From the NCBI RefSeq assembly GCF_032854445.1, contig NC_088301.1:23656226-23720225 (forward strand): 64,000 nt of DNA. Reading direction: 5' to 3'. The notes under the pieces are model-generated. The model worked only from the letters and a program-made list of their open reading frames with translations, did no database searches and was not told the origin of the DNA. The position numbers were made by a program, and so were the translations under genes. Positions 35,601 through 44,179 of this stretch are shown here, in pieces. Position 1 is the first letter of the stretch, and every line of letters starts with the position of its first letter. Source of the stretch: Liolophura sinensis (lineage: Eukaryota; Mollusca; Polyplacophora; Chitonida; Chitonidae).

Positions 35601-38600
35601 CTCAGATTATGTAATATGAAAACATCACTGATAACATACAGTATGGCATTTAGTGAGCATCAGATAATTCAATATTAAAAACCACTATATATGATTTGCA
35701 AATGCAAAGCTTGTAGGCATGAAAATACGAACGTCTGACTTGTAATGTTTAATATTTTGGGCAGGCTACCCAATCGTGAAGTTTCTCAGTGGACTGAAGG
35801 AGACCATCAAGCCTGTGCGATGGACATTGCGAGCTCCAGGGGGGGTGCTGGTGAGTCGTAAACAGGTCCCTCTACAGCTCGCATGGGCCATATCCATCCA
35901 CAAAAGCCAGGTATGCATCCTTAATCCGCACTTAGGCATATGAAAGTTCACTTAGAACTGCATCCGTATTAACAGAGTTACCCATTTTAAAAGTTAGAAA
36001 GATATCCTACTGTAAAATTGTGTAAAGTTTTTTTGACCTATGTTTGCCACTAAAAATATACAGGGGGGGGGGTGCAAATGATTAGGTTATTTTATTACAC
36101 AACAAGGTATGACAAAGGCCATGCGGTTGAAATGTCTTGAAACTGCAAAAAAACAAAAGGCACTGGTTTAAAGAAGCCTTTAACAAGGAATATATGACGA
36201 TCCCCTCTGCTGGACTTGACCTTTAATACTGTTATAAGATGAATCATTTCACTGTAAATCAGTTGCCTTTCACCTGTGTGGTATTCACATTTTTCTAGCT
36301 TTACCTTCCTGGTGAAAAATTTGTGCACCACATCATCGTCACATTCATTATTCCGACACTTTTACCCCAGGGTGCAGCCCTTATGTCCACTGCAGTATGA
36401 AATGGGTTAATGAGTAATTCTTGGCAAACAGGAACACACGATTAAAGTCTCAACACATCATGTGGGAACTTGACGCAGAGATATACACTAGCATCTGAAA
36501 GAAGGGTTAACTCTATATAAACAAGTCACACCTATTAATATTCAGTATACATGCATTTCAGTAAACAAACTGTTTATCAATTACACGGACGTCTGATGAA
36601 ATAAATGATATAAGAACAAGTTTTGACTTAACAAGTGTTGTCTAATCATTAAAATGTGTGAAAATAAATGCAAATTTCAAAATGTACATACCCAACCATA
36701 TTCATATGTATGTCATGTGAAATGTTTTTTAAGCACATTGTGAACAGTCGAACTGTACTCCTCATTCATTCACATTTTATACAGTAATATTTTTTTGGAA
36801 ATATCAGTGCAAATTAGAATCTGTCTCACTTTTTGTAGCAATTGTTTTTTTTGTGGGTTCATTTTGCCGTCGGGCCTGACTGCATGTAAAATTTTGCATA
36901 TTTATGGGTTATTTATTTATTCTGATTGGTTATTGTGTTCTGTGTTTAACAATATGTATCCTAAATCCTCAACAAATTTGACCGGTAATTCGTTAGAATT
37001 TGAAAAGTGAAACTTCGTGTTTAGGTAGGGACACATATGAACTTACCAGAAATTAGAAAATAACCTTTCCAGTTAGGGTAACATTCCTCTTACATGCCAA
37101 AACATGCACTATGTGTGTGGGCAGATTCATTGGGGATTTAAGGTTTTGTCCAATTTTGAAAGAATGTTAGGGGCCTCCGTGGCTCAGTCGGTTAGCGCGC
37201 TAGCGCAGCGTAATGACCCAGGAGTCTCTCACCAATGCGGTCACTGTGAGTTCAAGTCCAGCTCATGCTGGCTTCCTCTCCGGCCGTAAGTGGGAAGGTC
37301 TGCCAGCAACCTGCGGATGGTCGTGGGTTTCCCCCGGGCAGTGCCCGGTTTCCACCCACCATAATGCTGGCCGCCGTCATATAAGTGAAATATTCTTGAG
37401 GACGGCGTAAAACACCAATCAAAAAAAAAAAAAAATGTTATGCAAATTCATTTTGTAGCCACTCACACCAAATTCCAAAACAAAGTTGATCCCAGTTTTG
37501 TATATTCTCATTTGAGACATAAATTCTTTGAAACTGTTTTCTTATTGCTACGTCTTCAAAAGGGCAGTTGCATATGAGAAATAATTAATTAGAAGTAAAC
37601 CACCGATTACATTGAATATGTGAGACACTTCTTGAATAGAGCGTATTTTTTGTCTGTCACATTCATTTTCATCCATCTGTGCATCATTTTGGGTTCTTGA
37701 GTCAGCTGTAATTTAATCATACTCACTGTACACTTGAGAACTAATCATAACAGATTCCTAAAACTGACAGCTTACATTCAGTATGTGGGCCACATGGTTG
37801 ATGGATTTTTTATGTTTCGCCTATCACACATATAAAAACTTACCCTCTGAATATACTTTAGTTACTTTCTGTCCAAGAGAGACCATTTGAATCTAGCAGG
37901 GGGGCCTTCGAGGGGGTGAGCACGGCAGCACGGCGCAAATGACCCAGGAGCAACTCACCAGAGCGGTCGCTGCGAGTTCAAGTCCAGCCTGTGCTGGCTT
38001 TCTTTCTGGCCGTAAGCAGGAAGGTCTTCCAACAACCTGCAGATGGCCGTGGGTTCCCCCACCACAATGCTGGCTGCCATAGTATAAGTGAGATATTGTT
38101 TAGTAAATGGGGATTTAAGGTTTTGTCCAACGCCAATCAGATAGCAGACCATGGGTATCTGTATGGGCAGAGTAAGACTTGTGCATGTATGATATATTGT
38201 ATGATCTTGAAATGCAGGATTTACTCTCTACAGACTTTGTAACTCATCTTGTTAGAAAACTGTAATTCTGCAACCTTTTCACATGTTTACAAGCAAATTT
38301 TGAGTTGACAGGTAAAACTCTACCGTTTGTGAAGCCCTGAAATTGGGCAGATCAACCAGTGTAGTTTTGTCCTCAAAATCATTAAAAATGTGTATAAATT
38401 GCACTAAAAGTTGCTCTTTCATACGCGAAAAGGTTGAGGAAATAGTGTAAAATATATATATAGATATATGTATGTATTAACTCAGGGTTCTACAGATTAA
38501 CACAGAAACATGACCAAAACTGTCAATGTTTGTGAATGAATGAATGAACTCTTTGGATCACACTGTTTCAGGGTATGACATTGGACTGTGTGGAGATCTC

Positions 38601-38796
38601 GCTGGCGAGGGTGTTTGAGTCAGGACAGGCTTACGTGGCTCTGTCGCGAGCAAAGAGCCTGACTGGTCTGAGAGTGGTGGACTTTGACCGCAGCTGTGTA
38701 CGAGCAGACCCCGAGGTGCTTCGCTTCTACCACCGCCTCCAGCTACATCAGCGAATGATGCAGACAGATCTAAATTCTTACCTGCAGGAGCGTTGA
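22932..38796 (+). CDS. PIF1: PIF1 5'-to-3' DNA helicase
   Basis: Superfamily 1B helicase that unwinds G-quadruplexes and RNA-DNA hybrids, acting on nuclear and mitochondrial DNA and at telomeres. Ten coding exons: 22932-23664, 24337-24426, 26567-26720, 28434-28548, 28999-29105, 30248-30387, 31564-31670, 34003-34090, 35765-35910 and 38572-38796. All have GT-AG borders and compatible phases; 1905 coding bases, 634 aa against 641 in human. The N-terminal domain carries the vertebrate-like [10 protein letters not shown] block (87-96); a basic stretch at 146-168 (KGKRKRK) is a likely nuclear signal. Motifs: Walker A GSAGTGKS (230-237), [20 protein letters not shown] (motif Ia), DEIS (308-311), [16 protein letters not shown] (motif III), [10 protein letters not shown], and the C-terminal IHKSQGMTLD and [10 protein letters not shown] (motifs V/VI). 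No catalytic residue is missing. Exon 3's 3' edge is repeated about 12 times in intron 3. Confidence 0.96.
24337..24426 (+). CDS. PIF1: PIF1 exon 2
   Basis: Acceptor TGTGTTACAG, donor GCAG|GTAGTT. Encodes [20 protein letters not shown] and [10 protein letters not shown] (motif Ia). Confidence 0.95.
24675..24778 (+). mobile_element. SINE 3' part, main family
   Basis: ATGGTCATGGGTTCTCCTGG, then ATATAAGTAAAATATTGTTG and ACACCAATCAAATAAATTC. Confidence 0.75.
25285..26276. mobile_element. Possible non-autonomous DNA transposon with ~30-bp TIRs
   Basis: The left end AAAGTGAACATAAAGTCTGC (25289 on) and the right end GGCTGACTTTATGTTTACTT (26251-26270) are reverse complements with a few mismatches, about 0.99 kb apart in PIF1 intron 2. 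No transposase frame is seen. The right ~210 bp recurs at 3681-3893. Confidence 0.5.
26066..26276 (+). repeat. Dispersed repeat, partner of 3681-3893
   Basis: Right end of the 25285-26276 TIR element, with GTGGCTGACTTTATGTTTAC at its end. Confidence 0.55.
26567..26720 (+). CDS. PIF1: PIF1 exon 3
   Basis: Acceptor TTATTTCAG, donor GCGAG|GTGAGT. Encodes [18 protein letters not shown] through [20 protein letters not shown] (Walker B, DEIS). The last ~41 bases seed the 89-bp intronic repeat. Confidence 0.95.
26680..27770 (+). repeat. Minisatellite built from PIF1 exon 3 edge (89 bp x about 12)
   Basis: Starting in the coding exon, the string CTTCTTTGATAAGCTGGAGG recurs every 89 bp (26691, 26780, 26869, 26958, 27047 and on). 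Each unit is about 41 bp of exon 3 ([12 protein letters not shown]) plus 48 bp of intron beginning GTGAGTGGAGG. Most copies keep a GAGGTGAGTGG- or AAGGTGAGTGG-like donor; a few have lost the GT. The last copy, near 27740, is decayed. Confidence 0.95.
28434..28548 (+). CDS. PIF1: PIF1 exon 4
   Basis: Acceptor TGTTCACAG, donor CAG|GTACTG. Encodes [20 protein letters not shown] and QLPPV (motif III). Confidence 0.95.
28999..29105 (+). CDS. PIF1: PIF1 exon 5
   Basis: Acceptor GTATTTCAG, donor GGAAA|GTAAG. Encodes [20 protein letters not shown] and [16 protein letters not shown]. Confidence 0.94.
29205..29396 (+). mobile_element. MITE family copy (~190 bp)
   Basis: Starts CTGTAATTCTTCAGC and ends GAAAAGGTTGAGGAATTAGG. 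Related copies are at 29952-30125 (reverse) and 38260-38452. The family termini (CTCAACCTTTTC and its complement) form inverted repeats. Confidence 0.65.
29952..30125 (-). mobile_element. MITE family copy, inverted
   Basis: CCCTAATTCCTCAACCTTTT at its left end; interior AGGGCTTCACAAAAAGTATA matches the complement of the 38260 copy. Confidence 0.65.
30248..30387 (+). CDS. PIF1: PIF1 exon 6
   Basis: Acceptor ATCGCCAG, donor ACAG|GTGACA. Encodes [20 protein letters not shown] and [18 protein letters not shown], matching the vertebrate GIVATRLCTHQDDV block. Confidence 0.95.
30811..30915 (+). mobile_element. SINE 5' half, main family
   Basis: GGCCTTCCTGGTGTAGTGAT, ATGACTCAGGAGCCTCTAAA, GTGAATTCAAGTCCAGCTTA: the tRNA-like head only. 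Confidence 0.75.
31036..31225 (-). mobile_element. SINE, main family, lacking the 3' tail
   Basis: Reverse copy from AGCCCGGGGGAAACCCACGA to GAGCCACGGAAGCCCC; the body is well conserved, the 3' third is absent. Confidence 0.85.
31564..31670 (+). CDS. PIF1: PIF1 exon 7
   Basis: Acceptor TTGTTTCAG, donor GCTCAG|GTAGGG. Encodes [20 protein letters not shown] through QLDLKLGAQ. Confidence 0.94.
32255..32435 (+). repeat. Dispersed repeat, partner of 13610-13790
   Basis: Same ordered blocks as the partner copy, including TTGGTTATGCTTCAGTA-like and CTCACACCAGCCAGTGCGTT. Non-coding. Confidence 0.5.
32592..32698 (+). mobile_element. SINE 3' part, main family
   Basis: GTTTCCCCCGGGCTCTGCCC, ATAAGTGAAATATTCTTGAG, AAAACACCAATCAAATGAAT. 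Confidence 0.85.
32988..33100 (+). repeat. Dispersed repeat, second copy at 39678-39772
   Basis: GCAAAAGTGCA, AAATAAATGTC-CAAAAT and GGT-CTGAAACTTACAATT are shared with 39678-39772; weaker matches lie near 16150 and 11177. Non-coding. Confidence 0.5.
33650..33984 (+). repeat. ~80-bp minisatellite ending just before PIF1 exon 8
   Basis: About four imperfect units containing CTAGATGTTCAACAGTTCTG, GCCAGTCAATAATTCATTCA and GTTATTTGAGCATGATGA. The last partial unit ends about 18 bp before the exon 8 acceptor. Unlike the three other splice-edge satellites, it does not visibly include exon sequence. Confidence 0.8.
34003..34090 (+). CDS. PIF1: PIF1 exon 8
   Basis: Acceptor TTTATGATCAG, donor GACAG|GTGCGT. 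Encodes [20 protein letters not shown] and VIGFEAGET. Confidence 0.95.
34156..34268 (+). mobile_element. SINE 3' fragment, main family
   Basis: GTGGGAAGGTCTGAGATCAA, AAAGTGAAATATTCTTGAGT, ATCAAATAAATAAATGA. Confidence 0.75.
34573..34705 (+). mobile_element. SINE 3' half, main family
   Basis: GCTATGTGGGAAGGATTGGC, AACCTGTGGATGGTTGTGGG, TTAGTGAAATATTCTTGAGT, then (AAAT)n. Confidence 0.8.
35016..35235 (-). mobile_element. tRNA-derived SINE, main family
   Basis: Near full-length reverse copy: TTTATTTGATTGGTGTTTTA, GCTGGACTTGAACTCACAGC and TTAACCAACTGAGCC-like 5' end. Confidence 0.85.
35765..35910 (+). CDS. PIF1: PIF1 exon 9
   Basis: Acceptor TTTTGGGCAG, donor AGCCAG|GTATGC. Encodes [20 protein letters not shown] to [16 protein letters not shown]. 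Confidence 0.95.
37168..37435 (+). mobile_element. Reference full-length copy of the main SINE
   Basis: GGGGCCTCCGTGGCTCAGTC (tRNA-like head, A box TGGCTCAGTCGG), B box GAGTTCAAGTCC, body GGAAGGTCTGCCAGCAACCT and GGATGGTCGTGGGTTTCCCC, 3' end ATAAGTGAAATATTCTTGAG then AAAACACCAATC and poly-A. Its near-consensus state suggests the youngest insertion in the window. It lies in PIF1 intron 9. Confidence 0.93.
37902..38110 (+). mobile_element. tRNA-derived SINE, main family, diverged
   Basis: GGGGCCTTCGAGGGGGTGAG, GCGAGTTCAAGTCCAGCCTG (B box), GTATAAGTGAGATATTGTTT at the 3' end. Confidence 0.8.
38260..38452 (+). mobile_element. MITE family copy
   Basis: CTGCAACCTTTTCACATG at the left end and GCGAAAAGGTTGAGGAAATA at the right end; the best preserved terminal inverted repeats of the three copies. 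Confidence 0.7.
38572..38796 (+). CDS. PIF1: PIF1 exon 10 (C-terminus)
   Basis: Acceptor [29 protein letters not shown] and [10 protein letters not shown] (motifs V/VI), then a 74-codon run to stop. No extended acidic tail as in mammals. Confidence 0.95.
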   Translation, partial: GMTLDCVEISLARVFESGQAYVALSRAKSLTGLRVVDFDRSCVRADPEVLRFYHRLQLHQRMMQTDLNSYLQER

Positions 38797-39063
38797 TTTG
38801 CAAAATGACGTACGCCCATCTAAACTGATACCTGGTGCAATACTTACGTGAAGAAAACAAAATGTCTTTCAAAAAAAAAAAAAAAGCTGATTCTGTAGCA
38901 ATGAGGGCGAAATCTCAGATTGTGCAGTTGTTAGACTGATGTGTGCAAGTAATCATTAGTTAGGATGTGCAGTTGTTAGACTGATGTGTGCAAGTAATCA
39001 TTAGTTAGCAAAGGATTGAAAAATGCACTCATTTTTTTAGACTTACCTTTATGTGTTCACATC

Positions 39064-39069
39064 AATAAA
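39064..39069 (+). terminator. PIF1 polyadenylation signal
   Basis: AATAAA about 270 bp past the PIF1 stop, followed by a T-rich tract (39083-39092). Confidence 0.5.
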
Positions 39070-39677
39070 GTGGCATATGCTCTTTTTTTTTTAAGGTGCC
39101 TGGGTGGGTTGGTGGGGGTTTTGTTTTTTAATTAATGGTCAAAGAACTTTTAAACAGCTCAAAGGGTGGAGCTAAGTATTATATAGAGCGCACAAGACCA
39201 TAGTCGTTGCACTACTCCATGTGATAGCTATGATCACGCCAAAGCAATTATTGTTTTGTGCAATTGCATTATGTGATGTACAATTGTGATGACTGCACAG
39301 GTGTAGGGTTACCTCCCTTGATACATTACATTATTAAAATTGCCTGGTTCATGACTTTTTTAACTAATTTATTTTTATAACCAAATGATATTTGAAAAAG
39401 CACTTAAATTGTCAGTGTTATTTTATTTAGTTAAATCAAAGCTGTCTTGAATTCTGCCATTTATTGCAGATCAAACACAAAATGTTTACAATGCCCGCTT
39501 GTTTCGGGCCAGTCCCCGGCATTGTGCTGTGCTCAGCCCTGGTTAAGCCACAGTTTTGAAGGAATAAAGGCAAACTGTTCGCCGATTTCAAACTGTTGAA
39601 AGTCATTGATGGTGGTGTTTGTTAGCACTCTCAAGCACCTTGATTTGCCCTTTCATCAAGTTAATTTTAAAAATTAT

Positions 39678-39772
39678 TACCCCAAATGACCGCAAATTTT
39701 GTCTGCAAAAGTGCAAATAAATGTCACAAAATGTTACTTTTGGTGCTGAAACTTACAATTCACCAGTAGAAT
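39678..39772 (+). repeat. Dispersed repeat, partner of 32988-33100
   Basis: TCTGCAAAAGTGCAAATAAA and GGTGCTGAAACTTACAATTC. Non-coding. Confidence 0.5.
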
Positions 39773-40302
39773 AAACACCAATCGGACAAATAAATAATTT
39801 CTCTTCATACACCCATGATTCACCATACATATATTGCAAAAAAATAAATACCTGACAAAGTACATTTTATCATATACTTTTCTAACACACTCTTCGTCGT
39901 CATAGGACGGGAAAATTGTTAACTACGTGTTGCATTCATTTGGAGTGCACTTTGATGAAGGGCTCTTGTGGGCAAATTTGGTGTGAAAATGTTGACCCCA
40001 GCTCGGACTTCGTTTATAAAGCTGTTGAGGTGGGGCGTGTGTGAAGGGCACGTCGAAATTTTGGCCGATTACCCACAATGCAGCGGGGCGACCGTTCACG
40101 TGTAAGGCGCAAGCCTATATGCATTAACTGTATACACCGTGACGTGGTGCTGGAAACGATGGCGTAATATTAGTCATATATAGGCTATGTTGCATGGTGT
40201 GTTTACTCGAGGCACATGTACGCACGCTAGCCATGCAGTGCATTTGGATCAGGGATTATACACGAGTTTGTCGCATGTGATACTTTACGTGCACTTCGAC
40301 AC

Positions 40303-40520
40303 ATTATTCTGTAAGACGGATCGAAAGGCAGAAACCACGTGATCTCCTTAGTATAACAAGCGGCGTGGGTGCAGAAGACGGTCCTGCCAACGTTATTGCA
40401 CAGGAAAATGTCTGTGTTCGAATCGCTGTCAGCGATCTTGTATCCGTTTGATTCGTATAATTTTCAGCTTTCCAGATAGTCTGAGTATTTCTGCAGAGCT
40501 TTCGTGAAGTTATTTTGTAC
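40303..40520 (+). repeat. Dispersed repeat in histone unit 1
   Basis: Related to 21139-21354. Units 2 and 3 carry it at 50070-50287 and 59882-60099. It shows that the array contains a repeat also found at an independent locus. Confidence 0.85.
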
Positions 40521-40770
40521 AACTATAGGTCTTACTGGTCGCTAGCGAAGTCCATGGCAAAAGGTGACCTTTTCCCCAATGCTTTAACAATGGGCGGCCA
40601 TTTAGTTTTTGTTTTCGACACAAAAGGGTGCATGGTGACTTGTCCTCCAACTGCGGACCCGTCTTTTTTATTTCTTTATTATTATTATTACATTTTTTGT
40701 GTGAGTCCATGTATGCATGCCTCCATTCAGTGACTTATTTATATATACGTGGACATACAAGTTGGAAGCT

Positions 40771-40866
40771 ACACGGGCTCTGCCCGGTTTCGTCCCACCA
40801 TAGTGCTGGCTGCCGTGGTATAAGTGGAATATTCTTGAGCACGGCGTAAAACAGCAATTAACAAGT
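40771..40866 (+). mobile_element. SINE 3' fragment fixed in histone unit 1
   Basis: ACACGGGCTCTGCCCGGTTT, ATAAGTGGAATATTCTTGAG, then a (TAAG)/(AAAT) tail. Being in all units, it inserted before amplification. Confidence 0.85.
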
Positions 40867-41149
40867 AAGTAAGCAAGTAAATAAATAAAATAAATCAATA
40901 AATATAGGAGCTTTATGGATGGGTTCTCGGTCCACTCACTTCCGCTTAATTTAGCACAATTTAACATTTTAAGTAGTGCTCAAATTGCTCTTTGTGGATG
41001 TTTGTCACTTTACTGCACTACACACTATATACAGCTGCATGCATACATGCATGGGGAGAGCAGGCGAAGAGCAGTGAGTGAGCGAGCTGTATGTGGTTGG
41101 GATGCCTTAACGCCACATCGGCAGAATTTCAGCCATGCACGTCATGGCG

Positions 41150-41199
41150 AGTATATATATATATATATAGAGAGAGAGAGGGAGAGAGGGAGAGAGAGG
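41150..41199. repeat. (TA)n(GA)n microsatellite, unit 1
   Basis: Short allele. Units 2 (50918-51009) and 3 (60730-60809) carry longer versions of the same array. Confidence 0.9.
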
Positions 41200-41668
41200 T
41201 TGTCCTCTTACTTACATGAATGTAAGGTTTTATATATAGGACATGTAAATTAAGAAGTAATCTGTTTATTTTAATAGAAAGCCCGTTATCTGAGTGATGT
41301 AATAAAATGTATTTTGTTATAACGTAATGCTGTCATATTCAACATATAATAACCCCAAAGTTAGTGTAATAGAATCAACATGTTGCATTGAGAGAGAGAG
41401 AGAGTGAGTGAGTGTGTGTGTACACATGTGTGTTATATTAAATTTAACGGATTAATTTTTTCAAAGAATGTCGGAAGAACGTGCCAATTGCTTACACGAA
41501 GACATACAGGAATGTGCACGTGGGAACGTACGTTGAGATCCTGCATACATATACACATGCACACGTTTATGCACACATATGTACGTATAGACATGTACGT
41601 AAAAGTGAGTGCATGGGATTGCTTTACAAGTGCTTAGATGGAAAAGGTTCTTTCGGGAAGAATTGGTT

Positions 41669-41684
41669 GGCCCTGAAAAGGGCC
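41669..41684 (-). terminator. H2A 3' stem-loop, unit 1
   Basis: Minus-strand GGCCCTTTTCAGGGCC, 6-bp stem and 4-base loop, 45 bp past the stop. CCAAC lies before it and CCGAAAGAACC after it as a histone downstream element for U7 snRNP. This fits cleavage without polyadenylation and S-phase expression. Confidence 0.95.
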
Positions 41685-41728
41685 GTTGGATGGATAGTGT
41701 CCTGACAGACAGTCGGTGTTCTGGGCGC

Positions 41729-42106
41729 TTATTTGCCGGCCTTCTGGGTCTTCTTGGGCAGGAGGACAGCCTGGATGTTGGGCAAGACACCTCCTTGGGC
41801 GATGGTGACGCCGGACAGGAGCCTGTTCAATTCCTCATCGTTTCGGACGGCCAGCTGGAGATGTCGAGGAATAATTCTGGATTTCTTGTTGTCACGGGCG
41901 GCGTTTCCTGCCAACTCGAGAACTTCGGCAGCCAGGTATTCGAGCACGGCAGCCAGATAGACAGGAGCTCCGGCTCCCACTCGCTCGGCGTAGTTGCCCT
42001 TTCTCAACAGACGGTGGATACGTCCGACGGGGAACTGGAGTCCAGCGCGGGATGAGCGAGTCTTGCTCTTTCCCTTGACTTTACCGCCTTTACCACGTCC
42101 AGACAT
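41729..42106 (-). CDS. H2A: Histone H2A, unit 1
   Basis: Core histone that pairs with H2B in the nucleosome. 125 aa, intronless. It starts [20 protein letters not shown]; the upstream in-frame Met 43 codons earlier lies in the promoter/5' UTR and is rejected. The histone fold has [20 protein letters not shown], the acidic-patch region [20 protein letters not shown] and the docking domain [20 protein letters not shown]. The C-terminus KTQKAGK lacks an SQEY-type motif, so it is canonical, not H2A.X or H2A.Z. TATA and CCAAT lie upstream, the stem-loop downstream. H2B is next on the same strand, 1.4 kb upstream. Confidence 0.97.
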   Translation of the reverse strand: MSGRGKGGKVKGKSKTRSSRAGLQFPVGRIHRLLRKGNYAERVGAGAPVYLAAVLEYLAAEVLELAGNAARDNKKSRIIPRHLQLAVRNDEELNRLLSGVTIAQGGVLPNIQAVLLPKKTQKAGK

Positions 42107-42178
42107 GATGCTTGCTGTGCTAGTCGAGTGTACGGAGACAGATCTCAATAATAACTGGCTTGCGCGTTTAGTCAGCGC

Positions 42179-42236
42179 TTTTATACTGCCGAGGAGGATT
42201 CTGCTATTTTTAGGCAGGTTTTGGCGGGCGACCAAT
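42179..42236 (-). promoter_or_regulatory. H2A promoter, unit 1
   Basis: TATAAAA (42179-42185) about 75 bp before the ATG; an ATTGG (inverted CCAAT) at 42232-42236. Confidence 0.8.
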
Positions 42237-42504
42237 CCCTGAGCCGTGTTAGTCGATGACCGTGGCTCTCTGAAAGGTCCGCGCTTTTAGGCGCAAAACT
42301 GTTCAGGAACAAAGCCTTGTGGATACAGGCTGTCGGGGTTGGGGGTTGGGGGTATTTTTTAGGGGGGGGGGGCGGGAGGGGGGAGGAAGAAGAGACAGCT
42401 ATGGACATGGCTGCTTTATCGAGCTGAATGGCCAGGGTTGTGTAATATATATGACAAATTTCATTTTTTCTTTATATGTAAGTATGTATGCATGTATGTA
42501 TGTA

Positions 42505-42765
42505 TGAAGGTGCTGCTTAGATCAATCGCCCAAGTATATATACCCCTCTGTCTGTATATGTATGTACGTATGCATGTACGTGTGTATGTATGAAGGTGCT
42601 GCTTAGATCAATCGCCCAAGTATATATACCCTTCTGCCTGTATATGTATGTACGTATGCATGTACGTGTGTATGTATGAAGGTGCTGCTCAGCTCAGTCG
42701 CGCAAGTATATATGTCCCTCTCAGTGTATATGTACAGGCCTATATGTCATCGGTGTCCATTGACT
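42505..42765. repeat. ~84-bp triplicate in H2A-H2B spacer, unit 1
   Basis: GGTGCTGCTTAGATCAATCG recurs about every 84 bp three times, each followed by a TATGTATGTACGTATGCATG stretch. Present in all units. Confidence 0.85.
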
Positions 42766-42808
42766 CTTTACAGGCCACATGCATGAAGTCACGTAACAAA
42801 CGACTGAA

Positions 42809-42845
<37 letters not shown>

Positions 42846-43457
42846 TATGTTTGTGCAGCATATGCGATGTGCAGGTGTATAAGCCCTACACTTGTACGGA
42901 TTACCGTGTGTGTATACAGTCTTGCCATAGTTTTCTTGTCAAGGGAAATGCATGGGTAACCGGCCTGGTAGGCACATGATGAACCATGTAGTAAATATAT
43001 ATCTGCATACATGCAAATGCGTCGTTTTAGCTCGTGTCGGTCGAGTTTGTGAAGCCATCCATTTAGGGCGACAGGCTAACCATACATAGTGCCGTTACAC
43101 CTATAGTGTAGACATGTCGCATGCAGAATGAATAAAACTATGATATTCACGTCAAATGTCTATGGTCATCGCCGTGGAGGGAGGTGGGTGGTTGGTTGTT
43201 TGTTTGTTTGTTTATTTATTGATTGTGTGTTAATTTCGCTCTCTATACAATCTATGCGTTTAGGCGTCGGGGCTTGGGGAATTGATGCTTACATAGCCTA
43301 CACGGGTGCACATCTGACAGGGTCGGCTCGAGCGGAACTAAATGGCTTACTGACAAGAGAATTATTGCGGTATCACACGGTACAGTATAACGTACACCTG
43401 GAACGATCATAAACCAGTGCTCAGAAAGAGAAAGTACTCTTCCGGGAAGGGTTGGTT

Positions 43458-43473
43458 GGCCCTGAAAAGGGCC
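43458..43473 (-). terminator. H2B 3' stem-loop, unit 1
   Basis: Same 16-base GGCCCTTTTCAGGGCC element, 28 bp past the H2B stop, with an AC-rich flank and CCGGAAGAG downstream. Confidence 0.95.
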
Positions 43474-43500
43474 GTTGGGAGTTTTCAAGCGACGAGGAGT

Positions 43501-43875
43501 TTACTTGCTGCTGGTGTACTTGGTGACAGCCTTGGTACCTTCGCTGACGGCGTGCTTGGCCAGCTCACCGGGCAGGAGAAGACGGACAGCGGTCTGGATT
43601 TCCCGACTCGTGATGGTGGAGCGTTTGTTGTAGTGAGCCAGGCGAGAGGCCTCGGCGGCAATACGCTCGAAGATGTCGTTGACAAAGCTGTTCATGATAG
43701 ACATGGCCTTGGACGAGATGCCGGTGTCAGGGTGGACCTGCTTCATGACTTTGTAGATGTAGATGCCGTAGCTTTCCTTCCTCCTCCTACGCTTCTTCTT
43801 GTCCCCGGACTTGGGGGCAGACTTCTTGATAGCCTTCTTTGCTCCTTTGGAGCCGGTTGGTGTTTTGGGTGCCAT
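43501..43875 (-). CDS. H2B: Histone H2B, unit 1
   Basis: 124 aa, intronless. Lys-rich tail [20 protein letters not shown], basic [20 protein letters not shown], histone fold [20 protein letters not shown] and [21 protein letters not shown]-terminal AVTKYTSSK with the conserved ubiquitylated lysine. Partner of H2A. The Met at 43875 is the only one consistent with the family N-terminus. Same strand and same 3' processing signal as H2A and H4. Confidence 0.97.
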   Translation of the reverse strand: MAPKTPTGSKGAKKAIKKSAPKSGDKKKRRRRKESYGIYIYKVMKQVHPDTGISSKAMSIMNSFVNDIFERIAAEASRLAHYNKRSTITSREIQTAVRLLLPGELAKHAVSEGTKAVTKYTSSK

Positions 43876-43941
43876 GGCGGTACGGCTGCTGCTCAGTCAG
43901 AGATAGCGCTGTAGAGTGACGTGCCGCCGAGGCGATCGGCC

Positions 43942-44028
43942 TTTTATAAGACAAGCCCGGCTTGTAAAGTTGGAGGGAAAAGCGGAGCGCGGACCTGACA
44001 GAGAGCACTAAAAGTGATGTATCATTGG
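43942..44028 (-). promoter_or_regulatory. H2B promoter, unit 1
   Basis: TATAAAA at 43942-43948, about 70 bp before the ATG; CCAAT at 44024-44028. Confidence 0.8.
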
Positions 44029-44179
44029 CGGGCGTGTTTTCGTATATCCTCTCGGCTACGAGACAGGAGATTGAGTACTGACCAGGATTACCACGTCCGT
44101 GGGCATTCTGCACGCGTGTGTTTCTAGTATGTCGACAAGAGAAGATTTCATGTTCCACTTTCTGCCCGTTTCCCCACAT

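Larger units (their letters stand above)
38797..39926 (+). other. Spacer between PIF1 and the histone array
   Basis: Holds the likely PIF1 3' UTR and poly-A signal, a direct duplication of a 45-base string at 38926-39008 (GATGTGCAGTTGTTAGACTG), a dispersed repeat (39678-39772) and no recognisable gene. Confidence 0.6.

Noticed and set aside
41609-42055. 148-codon plus-strand frame over H2A, and similar frames over H2B and H4
   Set aside because: Shadows opposite the highly constrained histone genes; the same holds in units 2 and 3.
42107-42235. N-terminal extension of H2A from an upstream in-frame Met
   Set aside because: It would start beyond the TATA box, and H2A proteins begin MSGRGKGG.
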